This document shows positions 1 through 8,070 of a stretch of 64,000 nt of DNA, one piece after another. Below the pieces are notes generated by a model. That model saw nothing but the letters and a program-made list of their open reading frames with translations. It was not told the origin of the DNA and made no database searches. The stretch is from Paenibacillus tundrae. GTDB taxonomy: Bacteria; Bacillota; Bacilli; Paenibacillales; Paenibacillaceae. The DNA lies in contig NZ_CP145605.1 in NCBI RefSeq assembly GCF_036884255.1, positions 2,666,001 through 2,730,000 on the forward strand. Reading direction: 5' to 3'. Numbering within the stretch: the first letter of the stretch is position 1; each line of letters starts with the position of its first letter. Made by a program: the position numbers and the translations under genes.

Positions 1-450
1 AATAAGCGAGACGTGGTCATCATTGATAATCTCTGTGTTATTCAGTTGTCCTCCCAGTTGTTTAACTTCAAGCGTATCCCCCGCTACGAATGCACCTTTG
101 TAGGATTCGGCAACTTGAATCGTATGAATGGTGTAGATTTTGTCAAAAGCAAGCTCTTCATTTCCAGCATCTAACGTAACCTCTTGGCTATTCTCCTGAT
201 CAGCTTCGGAAGCTTGTACCCTATCATTCAATGCTTCTACACGAGTTTGGATCACATTACCCTTAATAATAGTATCCGCTCGATCAGAGAGGTCGTTGAT
301 GCTTGGATAGTTGGGAAAGTCTTCAGAAGCAATTACAGTGATCGGAGCCTGAGGCGTTGATGCCGTTTGGGTCGTGACAGAAGAGCAACCTAGTGTGGAC
401 AGAATGAAGATTGAAGAGGCTAACAGGGTTAATATTTGGATTTTTCTCAT
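1..450 (-). CDS. Lipoprotein of unknown function, 3' end outside window
   Basis: The reading frame starts at the ATG at 450 on the minus strand, behind an AAGGAGG ribosome-binding site, and runs off the left edge of the window without a stop. The first residues form a signal peptide (MRKIQIL start, hydrophobic core) ending in a lipobox LSTLGC, so the mature protein should be lipid-anchored at Cys21 or so on the outer face of the membrane. The rest is a soluble acidic domain with a segment around VAESYKGAFVAGDTLEV that looks like a small beta-sandwich. I do not recognise the family. It lies downstream of the secreted metalloprotease gene on the same strand, with a 55-bp gap, so the two may be co-expressed and both act outside the cell. 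Confidence 0.8.
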   Translation of the reverse strand, partial: MRKIQILTLLASSIFILSTLGCSSVTTQTASTPQAPITVIASEDFPNYPSINDLSDRADTIIKGNVIQTRVEALNDRVQASEADQENSQEVTLDAGNEELAFDKIYTIHTIQVAESYKGAFVAGDTLEVKQLGGQLNNTEIINDDHVSLI

Positions 451-505
451 GGATATCGTTCCTCCTTGGAATAGGTTTAGTAGAGAGAGGTATTAGAACG
501 AGGCG

Positions 506-1027
506 TTAGTATCTGGATCTAACATTGTTGATATCAAAGGTCTGCGGCTTGGTCATAGAATTGCGATTACGGGTGTAGGACATGATGGAAGGGCTAGACG
601 TAGTGGGGTTATCTCCAAGCCAAACGGAGTGGCCTAGTTCGTGCACGAACACGCTCTGAATGAAGTTAGATAAGTTGGTTGCGTCTGCTGATATGGTAGA
701 AGCGTTGAGTTCAATTCGGAAGCTTACGACTTGACTACCTGATACAGAAGCATAATTGACACCATAAGCAGTGTTATTGAAGTTTCCGGCGGTGATGGTA
801 TTAGGGGAATTGTTTGATTTGGTGAACTGTACTTTGGCACCTGCGTTATTCCAGTTGGTGATAGAAGCGTCCATCGGGGCTTGCCATGTAGAGGTGTAAT
901 TATAAGGACGAATAGGAATAGTGGAGCTGGGATAGCCATAATTCAAGAAGGTTGCGGCATAGATTGTACTGCCAAACATCGCAAGGGCTGAGAACAACAT
1001 GATGCTCATAAGAATTTTCCTTTTCAT
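506..1027 (-). CDS. Secreted metzincin-like zinc metalloprotease
   Basis: This 173-residue protein has a clear Sec signal peptide (MKRK start, hydrophobic run to about residue 24). Near the C-terminus is a zinc motif HELGHSVWLGD (His129, Glu130, His133, Asp139) followed by a Met-turn SIMSY (Met149). This is the metzincin layout HExxHxxGxxH/D. Asp as third ligand is known in snapalysin-type enzymes, but the usual Gly is Trp136 here. The product is expected to be a small extracellular protease of matrixin/snapalysin type. An in-frame TTG lies 15 bp further upstream, but the GGAGG at 8 bp spacing fits the ATG at 1027. No propeptide cysteine switch is visible. A perfect 17-bp dyad lies just upstream. 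Confidence 0.8.
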   Translation of the reverse strand: MKRKILMSIMLFSALAMFGSTIYAATFLNYGYPSSTIPIRPYNYTSTWQAPMDASITNWNNAGAKVQFTKSNNSPNTITAGNFNNTAYGVNYASVSGSQVVSFRIELNASTISADATNLSNFIQSVFVHELGHSVWLGDNPTTSSPSIMSYTRNRNSMTKPQTFDINNVRSRY

Positions 1028-1055
1028 ACTTAAAACCTCCAATAAATGTATTATT

Positions 1056-1072
1056 TTACTCTATTAGAGTAA
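1056..1072. promoter_or_regulatory. Perfect 17-bp dyad, possible operator
   Basis: TTACTCTA-T-TAGAGTAA is a perfect 8-1-8 inverted repeat 29 bp upstream of the metalloprotease start codon (minus strand). There is no T-tract, so it is not a terminator. It is well placed to be a repressor site over the promoter or 5' leader. The rest of the 1073-1369 gap is AT-rich and shows no gene. Confidence 0.45.
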
Positions 1073-1369
1073 CAGGGAATTCAGCTATTGAAATGAGTCT
1101 CAAGTCATTGTTTTGAAGGATAAATCTCTCTTTTTTTCATTAAAATTAAGCTTATTTCGTCTAAATATCTGGATTGTTGTCGAATCATAACAGGCGTAGA
1201 AACATGGTGAGGGACACCGAAACTGTGATTATTAACAATCGATGTAAGCTAGAAGTTCAAGAAGAAGCATGAAAATAAGACGAGTATTTTGTACAGTTAT
1301 ACATGCATAATTTCCCTCCGAATACAAACAATACAAACAACTTAGAGAGGGAAAGGAAGTGCCTTGAGC

Positions 1370-2047
1370 ATGTGCAACCGATTTTCGTTGGCAGCAGATT
1401 TAGATGAGGTTAGAGATCATTTCAAAATACAGCGAGTGATGTATTATTACAAAAACCGTTATAATATCAGTCCTACCCAGCATACGCCAATCATTCTTCA
1501 TCAGGATGGGGAGCGTGTATTGGATGAGTTTCGTTGGGGGTTCATTCCATTTTGGGGACGTGATGCGGTGAATGCGAACCTGATGACTGTGCATGATAAT
1601 CCTTCGTATTACAAACTGGTGGAAACGAAGCGGTGCGTTATTCCATGCAACGGTCTCTTTTACTGGCGTCAAGAAGGTAAAAAAAGCTTTGCTGTGCGTG
1701 TTGTTATGCCAGATCGCGGATTGTTCGGCATTGCCGGATTGTATGAGATCTGGAAAGACACACGAAAACAACCGCTTCGCACCTGCACAATGCTAATGAC
1801 GGGAGCCAACATGGTTACGCGGGAGTTCGGTAGCAAGATGCCTGCGATCTTGTCCGAAACAGAGATTGATACATGGCTAGATCCGGCTAACACTCGTGTA
1901 ACGCAACTTCTACCACTCTTGAAATCTTACAATAGTTCAGACATGCATCTATACCCAGTGACACCAATGGTTGCGAACGATGAACATGACTGTTATGAAT
2001 GCGTAGAAGAGGTAGAACAGAAGCTTGCGTATGTGCGCAGCTACTAA
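1370..2047 (+). CDS. Divergent SRAP (YedK/HMCES-type) protein
   Basis: SRAP-domain proteins crosslink to abasic sites in single-stranded DNA through Cys2, exposed when Met1 is removed. The ATG at 1370 gives MCNRF, keeping Cys2; a TTG six bases upstream would bury it, so I reject that start. The protein is 225 residues, the usual length. The core WGFIPFW and KMPAIL segments match the family, as does Asn68. However, the catalytic Glu (family GxxxEW) is Tyr98 in NGLFYW, the Arg of NAR is Asn70, and the active-site His of IHDRMP is replaced in FGSKMP. This suggests Cys2 chemistry with altered or lost turnover. No partner gene is adjacent. Confidence 0.8.
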   Translation: MCNRFSLAADLDEVRDHFKIQRVMYYYKNRYNISPTQHTPIILHQDGERVLDEFRWGFIPFWGRDAVNANLMTVHDNPSYYKLVETKRCVIPCNGLFYWRQEGKKSFAVRVVMPDRGLFGIAGLYEIWKDTRKQPLRTCTMLMTGANMVTREFGSKMPAILSETEIDTWLDPANTRVTQLLPLLKSYNSSDMHLYPVTPMVANDEHDCYECVEEVEQKLAYVRSY

Positions 2048-2074
2048 ACCAGCTCAACCAATATAGAGCCCATT

Positions 2075-2268
2075 AAAGGCGGAAAGTCTCTAAGGTGTGC
2101 CTGATAACTCCGAAGGACGCAGAATTATCCGAATTTTCGTTCCAAGCAAGGAAGTTTTCTGAAGACGTGCCGGGGCACGTCAAGGGAAAATGACGAAGCA
2201 GGGAGCCAAAATATGGTGAAAGATGCACTTCAGCGAGTTTTGAGATACGTCCTATGCTTTCCGCCTTT
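2075..2268. other. Structured non-coding block bounded by a 12-bp inverted repeat
   Basis: A perfect 12-bp inverted repeat (AAAGGCGGAAAG at 2075, CTTTCCGCCTTT at 2257) closes a 194-bp segment. Inside are a 7-bp hairpin GACGTGC/GCACGTC (2164-2181), a small TTCC/GGAA hairpin and an AGAATT/AATTTT hairpin, all compatible with one branched RNA fold. No coding frame fits. It lies between the SRAP gene and the promoter of the OYE gene, so it is probably a separate RNA or an interspersed repeat rather than a leader. It does not match the conserved cores of riboswitches I know. Confidence 0.5.
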
Positions 2269-2336
2269 TGTTGAGGTTTGAGAGACTGAATTTCCGTTTA
2301 ATGGAGAGGGTGCTCGTTCTGCTGAGAAAAGAAAAG

Positions 2337-2365
2337 TTGAAATGCAATCGAATAGTAACTATAAT
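2337..2365 (+). promoter_or_regulatory. SigA-type promoter of the OYE gene
   Basis: TTGAAA (2337-2342) and TATAAT (2360-2365) are separated by exactly 17 bp, 74 bp upstream of the OYE start codon. This is a near-consensus housekeeping promoter. Confidence 0.75.
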
Positions 2366-2438
2366 AATTACAGTAAAAAGAAATACGTATTCATATATCT
2401 ATTAAAAGAGATATTTATATTCAGGAGGGAAACCCAAA

Positions 2439-3569
2439 ATGAATCCAAAATTCAACAAAATGTTTGAACAAGTCTCTCTACCCAATGGCATTGCTCTCAA
2501 AAACCGGATTGTATTGGCACCAATGACACATATGTCTTCCAACGCCGATGGCACCGTATCCGATGCGGAGCTTGAATATTATGCTCGTCGTACAGGTGGT
2601 GCCGGCATGTCTGTAACAGCTGTAACCTATGTCACACCGAACGGTATCGGCTTCCCTGCACAATTTGCAGCTTATGATGACAGCTTCATTCCTGGACTGA
2701 AACGTCTGGCAGATACAATTAAACAACAAGGCTCCAAAGCCGTATTGCAAATCTTCCACGCAGGTCGATTGACTCCTGAACAAGCTGTTCCAGCAGGTCA
2801 AGTGGTAGCTCCAAGTGCAGTTGCCAGTGAGCGTCCAGGCTCTCCATTACCAAGAGAACTATCCGATGAAGAGATTACGTCAATTATTAAGGATTTTGGT
2901 GAAGCTACACGTCGCGCGATTGAAGCTGGATTCGACGGTGTTGAAATTCATGGTGCGAACGGATATCTGATTCAACAATTCTTCTCGCCACATTCGAATC
3001 GCCGTGAAGACCGCTGGGGCGGTAGTGTTGAAAAACGTCTGACGTTCCCACTTGCGGTGGTTGATGAAGTTCAAGAGGTTGTGGCAAAACATACCAAACT
3101 ACCATTCATCGTTGGTTATCGTTTCTCACCAGAGGAACCGGAAACACCGGGTCTGACAATGGAAGAGACGTATGCACTGATCGATGCATTGAAAGAGAAA
3201 AACTTAGATTATTTGCACGTATCCCTGAACGAGTTCTGGTCTAAACCAAGACGTGGTGAAGCAGATACACGCTCTAGAATGGAGTTTATCCTTGATCGTG
3301 TAGGCGGGAAATTGCCAGTTATCGGTGTAGGTTCAATCCATACAGCGGATCAAGCAGCTGAAGCGCTCGAGAGTGGTGTACCTTTGCTTGCCATTGGACG
3401 TGAGCTGATTATCGAGCCAGATTGGGTAGAGAAGATTGAAAGTGGCCGTGAGGAAGATATTGAGACCATTCTGACCAAATCGGATCAGGAGCGTCTAGTC
3501 ATTCCAGATGGCTTGTGGAATGCTATTATCCATACACCGGGATGGTTCCCAATGGCTGATGACAAATAA
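2439..3569 (+). CDS. Old yellow enzyme family NADH:flavin oxidoreductase
   Basis: A 376-residue TIM-barrel flavoprotein of the old yellow enzyme family, resembling B. subtilis YqiG. Family landmarks are the N-terminal NRIVLAPMTH segment, LQIFHAGR, the active-site pair in IHGANGYL (His and Asn in HxxN), QFFSPHSNRREDRWGG, and the late FMN-phosphate region VGSIHTADQAAEAL. Such enzymes use NAD(P)H and FMN to reduce activated alkenes; the natural substrate is usually unknown. It starts at an ATG behind GGAGGGA, has its own promoter and its own terminator, and is therefore monocistronic. Cytosolic, with no signal peptide. Confidence 0.9.
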   Translation: MNPKFNKMFEQVSLPNGIALKNRIVLAPMTHMSSNADGTVSDAELEYYARRTGGAGMSVTAVTYVTPNGIGFPAQFAAYDDSFIPGLKRLADTIKQQGSKAVLQIFHAGRLTPEQAVPAGQVVAPSAVASERPGSPLPRELSDEEITSIIKDFGEATRRAIEAGFDGVEIHGANGYLIQQFFSPHSNRREDRWGGSVEKRLTFPLAVVDEVQEVVAKHTKLPFIVGYRFSPEEPETPGLTMEETYALIDALKEKNLDYLHVSLNEFWSKPRRGEADTRSRMEFILDRVGGKLPVIGVGSIHTADQAAEALESGVPLLAIGRELIIEPDWVEKIESGREEDIETILTKSDQERLVIPDGLWNAIIHTPGWFPMADDK

Positions 3570-3633
3570 TGACCGATTTCATTAGAATCGATCATAGTTG
3601 ATTCTGTCCAGTAATGCAGGACACATGAAGATT

Positions 3634-3661
3634 AAGGGGGAGCAGAGGCTCCCTCTTTTTT
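3634..3661 (+). terminator. Intrinsic terminator after the OYE gene
   Basis: A 10-bp stem AAGGGGGAGC/GCTCCCTCTT with an AGAG loop runs into a T-tract, 65 bp past the OYE stop codon. Confidence 0.85.
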
Positions 3662-3669
3662 GACATGGT

Positions 3670-3688
3670 TTCGAAATTCTCCTTCGAA
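3670..3688. promoter_or_regulatory. Repeated TTCGAA motif upstream of deoR-type gene
   Basis: Two TTCGAA sequences (3670-3675 and 3683-3688) with centres 13 bp apart lie about 65 bp upstream of the DeoR-type gene. Autoregulation through this site is only a guess. Confidence 0.3.
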
Positions 3689-3753
3689 GAGCACTGTGGT
3701 ATGATGGATGAACAGAAATGTCTTGGATAATCAACGGTTTGGAGTGAAGGAAT

Positions 3754-4521
3754 ATGCTCGTTGCGGAACGGTATGAGAAAATAGTGGAATGGGTGGACGC
3801 CCAAGGGAGCATGCGCGTTACAGAGCTAAGTGAGCGCTGCGGTGTAACCGAAGAGACGATACGGCGAGATCTGGACAAGCTGGAGCAGGCGGGCAGACTC
3901 AGGCGGTCACACGGTGGAGCGGTTACGATTAAATATAAAGATGAGGGACAGCCGGAGATTCCATATCCGGAGCGGGCTGTAACCCATGCCGAGGAGAAGC
4001 GTAGAATTGCAGATGAAGCAGTCAAACTGGTCGAGTCTGGCGATCGAATTGCCCTCGATGCGAGTACGACAGCTTGGTATATGGCGGCCGGATTACCGAA
4101 TATCCCACTCACAGTTCTAACGAATTCGATTAAAGTGGCGGCAGAGCTTAGCAACAAGGAACAGATTCGCGTGATTGCGACAGGAGGTCAATTAGCCTCA
4201 AAGTCCCTGTCTTTTGTAGGGCCGCTGGCTGAGCGTTCATTGGACGCATATCATGTGGACAAGGTGTTTTTATCATGTAAAGGTGTGCATCTAAGCAAGG
4301 GCATTAGCGAATCGAATGAATTGCAGGCTTTGGTGAAGCAAAAGATGATAAGTATTGCGGATGAGGTCATTTTGCTGGCAGATTCGAGCAAGTTCAATAT
4401 ACAGGCGTTTACTCGGGTCGCACAGATTGATAGTGTGTCGAAAGTAATCACGGATCATGGTTTGGATCCAGAGCAGGTTAGTATGCTAGAAGAACAAATG
4501 ATTGAATTAATACGAGTCTAA
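3754..4521 (+). CDS. DeoR/GlpR-family transcriptional regulator
   Basis: A 255-residue repressor with an N-terminal DeoR winged helix (MLVAERYEKIVEWV, then VTEETIRRDLDKLEQ as recognition region) and a C-terminal sugar-phosphate sensor domain of the DeoR-C type (DASTTAWYMA, LTNSI, ATGGQL, DKVFLSCKGV). It is plainly a paralog of the regulator at 14604-15365; the two align through almost their full length. Unlike that copy it is not next to a sugar kinase. It is followed 39 bp later by an OsmC-type peroxiredoxin gene, with which it may be co-transcribed. The likely inducer is a phosphorylated sugar, but which one cannot be read from the sequence. Confidence 0.9.
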   Translation: MLVAERYEKIVEWVDAQGSMRVTELSERCGVTEETIRRDLDKLEQAGRLRRSHGGAVTIKYKDEGQPEIPYPERAVTHAEEKRRIADEAVKLVESGDRIALDASTTAWYMAAGLPNIPLTVLTNSIKVAAELSNKEQIRVIATGGQLASKSLSFVGPLAERSLDAYHVDKVFLSCKGVHLSKGISESNELQALVKQKMISIADEVILLADSSKFNIQAFTRVAQIDSVSKVITDHGLDPEQVSMLEEQMIELIRV

Positions 4522-4560
4522 TCGTTGACAATAACTATTGTTGAAAGGAATGAATGTGTA

Positions 4561-5019
4561 ATGAAGCATCCTTTTCATTTAAAGGCTGTATGGAATGGTG
4601 GACGCAACAGTGAGGGACATATTGATGCTGGCGGATTGAAATCCGTCATCTCCATTCCGCAGGAGATGGGTGGCCCCGGAACAGGCACGAACCCAGATGA
4701 AATGCTACTCGGAGCGGCCGCTACCTGTTACGTCATTACGCTGGCGGCGATGTTAGAGCGTTCTGATATTACGCCTCATGAATTGACTCTGGAATCAGAG
4801 GCAACGGTGGATGTAACGAATAACATTTTTACGTATGAGCGTATTGTGCATCGACCTAGAATTGTACTGCAAGCAGATGCCACCGAGTCTGATGAAGTGA
4901 AGGCAGAGCGACTGGCTCACAAGGCGGAGGAATCTTGTATGATTTCAAGAGCTGTAGCAGGAAATGTAATCATTGAAACAGAGCCCGTAATTGTTAAAGC
5001 AAGTGTTGGCCCGATGTGA
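4561..5019 (+). CDS. OsmC/Ohr-family peroxiredoxin-like protein
   Basis: A 152-residue OsmC-fold protein, similar to the SACOL1771 type. It has GGTNPDEMLLGAAATC-like architecture (GTNPDEMLLGAAATCY) with the peroxidatic Cys and the second Cys in EESCMISRAV, the thiol pair that reduces organic hydroperoxides. I start at the ATG at 4561, giving MKHPFHLKAVWNGG, the normal N-terminus of the subfamily, with GAAAGGA about 11 bp upstream. An upstream in-frame TTG at 4525 has no good ribosome-binding site. It follows the DeoR-type gene closely and probably shares its transcript. Cytosolic. Confidence 0.85.
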   Translation: MKHPFHLKAVWNGGRNSEGHIDAGGLKSVISIPQEMGGPGTGTNPDEMLLGAAATCYVITLAAMLERSDITPHELTLESEATVDVTNNIFTYERIVHRPRIVLQADATESDEVKAERLAHKAEESCMISRAVAGNVIIETEPVIVKASVGPM

Positions 5020-5033
5020 CCAACTGAAGAATA

Positions 5034-5053
5034 GACGGCAATAGCCGTCATTT
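5034..5053 (+). terminator. Weak hairpin terminator
   Basis: GACGGC-AATA-GCCGTC followed by ATTTT lies between the OsmC-like and DUF2062 genes. The stem is short and the T-run weak, so it may only attenuate. Confidence 0.45.
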
Positions 5054-5078
5054 TGGGTAAGATGAAGGGAAGTTCAGT

Positions 5079-5666
5079 ATGAGTATACAGAAAAATAAAA
5101 CCACCCGATTTGCACGGTTGCGACGTGCCATGAAGCTGAATTTCCTCAAATTGTTACGTGCTCCAGGTGGTGCTCACAAAGTATCGACGGGGTTCGCCAT
5201 AGGCTTTGGGCTGGAACTGATCGTTATTTCTACCGCATCCCTAATTTATCTGGTGTTCTACCCGATTGTTCGGCTATCTGGTGGGTCTTTGCCAGCCGCA
5301 ATTGTAGGGAATGTTGTTGGTAAGCTTACATTCTTACCCATCATTCTAATGCCGCTCGCGAAGCAGATTGGTTCTTGGATCCTACCAGCACATAGCATGG
5401 GGAACGGGATTGTGCATGAGAGTGCATGGATGGAATTGTTCCGTGGGAATTGGTCAGCACTGAGCGAGCTGTTATTAGGTGGACTTGATATTTTGGCAGG
5501 CATGTCGATCTTTGGGGCAACGCTGGGGTTGATTTCTTATTTTATCGTGAAGTTCTTCTATGTAAGAGCGCTAAAGCGTCGGTATGAACGCCGATTGGAG
5601 AAACGCCATCAAGCGGCGTCATCTCCATCGACTGCCGTACTAATTAGGAAACCATCACAATCATGA
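5079..5666 (+). CDS. DUF2062 membrane protein
   Basis: A 195-residue integral membrane protein with the DUF2062 pattern: a basic N-terminal segment (RFARLRRAMKLNFLKLLR), the conserved turn APGGAHKVSTGFAIG, and three hydrophobic segments around residues 45-70, 75-95 and 140-165, ending in a highly basic tail (RALKRRYERRLEKRH). The family's function is not established. The last 23 bp overlap the 3' end of the convergent AEC carrier gene. The start ATG sits behind GAAGGGAAG. Confidence 0.8.
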   Translation: MSIQKNKTTRFARLRRAMKLNFLKLLRAPGGAHKVSTGFAIGFGLELIVISTASLIYLVFYPIVRLSGGSLPAAIVGNVVGKLTFLPIILMPLAKQIGSWILPAHSMGNGIVHESAWMELFRGNWSALSELLLGGLDILAGMSIFGATLGLISYFIVKFFYVRALKRRYERRLEKRHQAASSPSTAVLIRKPSQS

Positions 5667-6573
5667 TAGGCAGTATGCCCATGGAAGCGACGGTTGTCCA
5701 CAGAATGCAGCGCGACACAAACTGAGGCGAGGCATTGAATTGTTCTGCGAGTATGACTGCGTTTACTGCCGTTGGCATAGATGACAGGATTAGCAGAACG
5801 CTGAATAACGTTCCCTCAACTTGAAGCGCACGAAGGATCAAGTAGGAGAGTACTGGTGCTGCGGCTAGGCGCACGACAAGTCCTGTCCAAAAAGCGCGGT
5901 GAACGTTCGAAGGCCATGGTTCCGTTGATCCACGTGGACGTAGCATTTGGGCTCCAAGGATGGCGAGCACAACGGGAGCGTATCCTGTTGCAATCAGGGA
6001 GATTCCTCCATCTAACGCTTCGGGCAATCGAAGATCGGATGTACGAAGGAGAATAGCGATGGTTGCCGCATAGATCGAAGGCATACGAAAGACGGACAAC
6101 ATAGCCTTTTGGACTGTGAATTCAGATCGTGCTGCAAAAAAGATACCTACCGTATTTACAATAATCATCTGTCCAATCACATAAACCGAAGCCTTATCTA
6201 GTCCAAGCTGGCCAAAGGCTAACAGTACAAGCGGGAGCCCGTAATTCACACAGTTCGTAAACGTGGAGACGAGGGTAAGTCCCGCTTTTTCGCTTGCCCC
6301 AAGCTTAAAGACACGGCTCAGTAACTCGGCAAGGAGCCAGAGTGCGATAAGATTAATAATTGAAAACCAGAGGGTGCTTGTAACGTCTGTCCATGTAATT
6401 TCGGCGTGAAGCAATGTATCAAAGATAAGAGCTGGGCTCAAAATATAGAGGGAAAAGGTGGATAGTGGCCTTGTGTCCCAATTCTTGAATCGTTTGAGTA
6501 GAAGACCTGCAATAACAGGAAGTGAGATCGGGAGAAATACGTGATATAGCGTCAACATAAATGAATGCAGCAA
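5644..6573 (-). CDS. AEC (auxin efflux carrier) family permease
   Basis: A 309-residue permease with about ten hydrophobic segments in two sets of five and the family's N-terminal pattern (LPVIAGLLLKRF, then LSTFSLYILSPALIF). Bacterial AEC proteins move small organic acids such as malate or malonate; the substrate here is not evident. The start is a TTG at 6573, supported by AGAAAGGA about 10 bp upstream; the next ATG, five codons in, would be too far from it. The gene converges on and overlaps the DUF2062 gene by 23 bp and is divergent from the lactonase gene. Confidence 0.85.
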   Translation of the reverse strand: MLHSFMLTLYHVFLPISLPVIAGLLLKRFKNWDTRPLSTFSLYILSPALIFDTLLHAEITWTDVTSTLWFSIINLIALWLLAELLSRVFKLGASEKAGLTLVSTFTNCVNYGLPLVLLAFGQLGLDKASVYVIGQMIIVNTVGIFFAARSEFTVQKAMLSVFRMPSIYAATIAILLRTSDLRLPEALDGGISLIATGYAPVVLAILGAQMLRPRGSTEPWPSNVHRAFWTGLVVRLAAAPVLSYLILRALQVEGTLFSVLLILSSMPTAVNAVILAEQFNASPQFVSRCILWTTVASMGILPIMIVMVS

Positions 6574-6710
6574 CGTTGTTCAGTCCTTTCTAGATGTCAA
6601 ACCTCTCTCATCATATCAGAAATGCATCTTAGGATGAATGGATTGGCTATAATCCATGGAATGTGGGTACTGTAATATGGCTTGTCTCCAGTGTATGGAG
6701 AGAGGGTGGA

Positions 6711-6739
6711 TTGCTATTTTGATATGACAGATTTATTAT
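6711..6739 (+). promoter_or_regulatory. Promoter of the lactonase gene
   Basis: TTGCTA (6711-6716) and TATTAT (6734-6739) with a 17-bp spacer, 46 bp before the start codon. Confidence 0.55.
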
Positions 6740-6785
6740 AGAAGAGGTGCAACAAGATTACATACACATAGAGGAGGAAACTATA

Positions 6786-7868
6786 ATGAGTGAATCTAAA
6801 CGCTTGATCGTACTGACTGGCTCTTATGCCGAAGCTGAGAATGAGGGCATTTATGCATATGAATTGAATGAGGATACAGGAAGTCTGGCGAAGCTAGACG
6901 GCATCTCTGGGGTGAAAAACCCAACGTTTGTTAACGTTGATGCAGAAGGCAACAAGCTGTATGCGATTGGTGAAGCAACTTCTGCTGAAGGCAACAAAAT
7001 GTCTGAAGCGGTAGCACTGAGCATCGATCCTGCGACAGGCAAGTTGTCCTTGCTGAATCGCAAAAACTCCATTTCCGCTCCTCCTTGTCATATCCAGCGC
7101 GACCCATCCGGACGTTACTTGATTCTGTCGAGTTACCACGGTGGATTGGTTGGTCTGCAAGCTGTTACGGATAACGGTGAAATCGGTGAGCTATTGGATG
7201 AGAAGAAACATGAGGGTCAAGGCGCACACCCTGAACGTCAAGACAAACCACATGTACACTCTGCATTCTTCAGCCCTGATGGCAAATATATGATGGTACA
7301 AGATCTCGGTGCAGATAAAATTGCAATCTATTCCATTGATGCAGACAAGAATGAATTGGTACTGCACAGTGAAACGAAAACTCACGCGGGTGCAGGCCCA
7401 CGTCATTTGGCGTTTCATCCAAACGGTCAATTCGCTTATGTAATCAATGAGGTGGATTCTTCGATTACATCTTTCCGTTATGATGCCGCTGCGGGTACGT
7501 TGACAGAAGTATCTACGGTATCTACATTGCCAGATGGTTACGACGGTAAGGAGAATACAACAGCTGAAATTACGGTTTCTAACGATGGACGTTTCGTCTA
7601 TGGTTCCAACCGTGGTCATGACAGCATCGTTGTGTATGCTGTGGATGCTGATGCTGGACATCTGAAACTGGTGGAGCACGTATCGGCAGAGGGTGAACAC
7701 CCGCGTCATTTCGCGTTGACTCCAAACGGCAAATTGCTGATTGCAGCTAACCGTGACACAAACAACATTGTGACGTTCACTGTAGATCAAGAGAGCGGAC
7801 GTTTGAAATACACAGGACACAGCACAGGTGTATCCAAGCCGGTATGTGTGAAGCCTATATATCTGTAA
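6786..7868 (+). CDS. Seven-bladed propeller lactonase, 6-phosphogluconolactonase type
   Basis: A 360-residue beta-propeller protein of the lactonase family (B. subtilis YkgB, E. coli Pgl type). Repeating blade signatures are visible (NPTFVNVDAEGNKLYAIGE, PCHIQRDPSGRYLILSSY, HSAFFSPDGKYMMVQDLG, GPRHLAFHPNGQFAYVINE, EHPRHFALTPNGKLLIAAN). The expected reaction is hydrolysis of 6-phosphogluconolactone in the oxidative pentose phosphate pathway, though family members can act on other lactones. I use the ATG at 6786 behind GAGGAGGA; an upstream in-frame start at 6747 would add a non-conserved extension and has no ribosome-binding site. Single gene with its own promoter and terminator. Cytosolic. 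Confidence 0.85.
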   Translation: MSESKRLIVLTGSYAEAENEGIYAYELNEDTGSLAKLDGISGVKNPTFVNVDAEGNKLYAIGEATSAEGNKMSEAVALSIDPATGKLSLLNRKNSISAPPCHIQRDPSGRYLILSSYHGGLVGLQAVTDNGEIGELLDEKKHEGQGAHPERQDKPHVHSAFFSPDGKYMMVQDLGADKIAIYSIDADKNELVLHSETKTHAGAGPRHLAFHPNGQFAYVINEVDSSITSFRYDAAAGTLTEVSTVSTLPDGYDGKENTTAEITVSNDGRFVYGSNRGHDSIVVYAVDADAGHLKLVEHVSAEGEHPRHFALTPNGKLLIAANRDTNNIVTFTVDQESGRLKYTGHSTGVSKPVCVKPIYL

Positions 7869-7954
7869 GTTTCCTTTAAGCTGATAATCCTATCGAGGCA
7901 TTGGTGTGATTTATCATTTCGCATGCGGTGCTTTGTCATATCACAGGGTTGTCC

Positions 7955-8002
7955 AAGAGATCACTTCCTTTCAATAGAGAGGAGTGATCTCTTTTGTGTT
8001 TT
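7955..8002 (+). terminator. Intrinsic terminator after the lactonase gene
   Basis: An 11-bp stem AAGAGATCACT/AGTGATCTCTT is followed by a T-rich run. It closes the lactonase transcript. Confidence 0.85.
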
Positions 8003-8070
8003 TTAACCCGATAGGTAAGTAGGAATACCTAATATAGTTCTTATAACAACATAAATGTATCATTAGTTTC

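Noticed and set aside
2075-2268. Known riboswitch or 6S/SRP/RNase P RNA
   Set aside because: No conserved core of purine, SAM, FMN, TPP, T-box, M-box or cobalamin elements, nor of 6S, SRP or RNase P RNA, could be matched.
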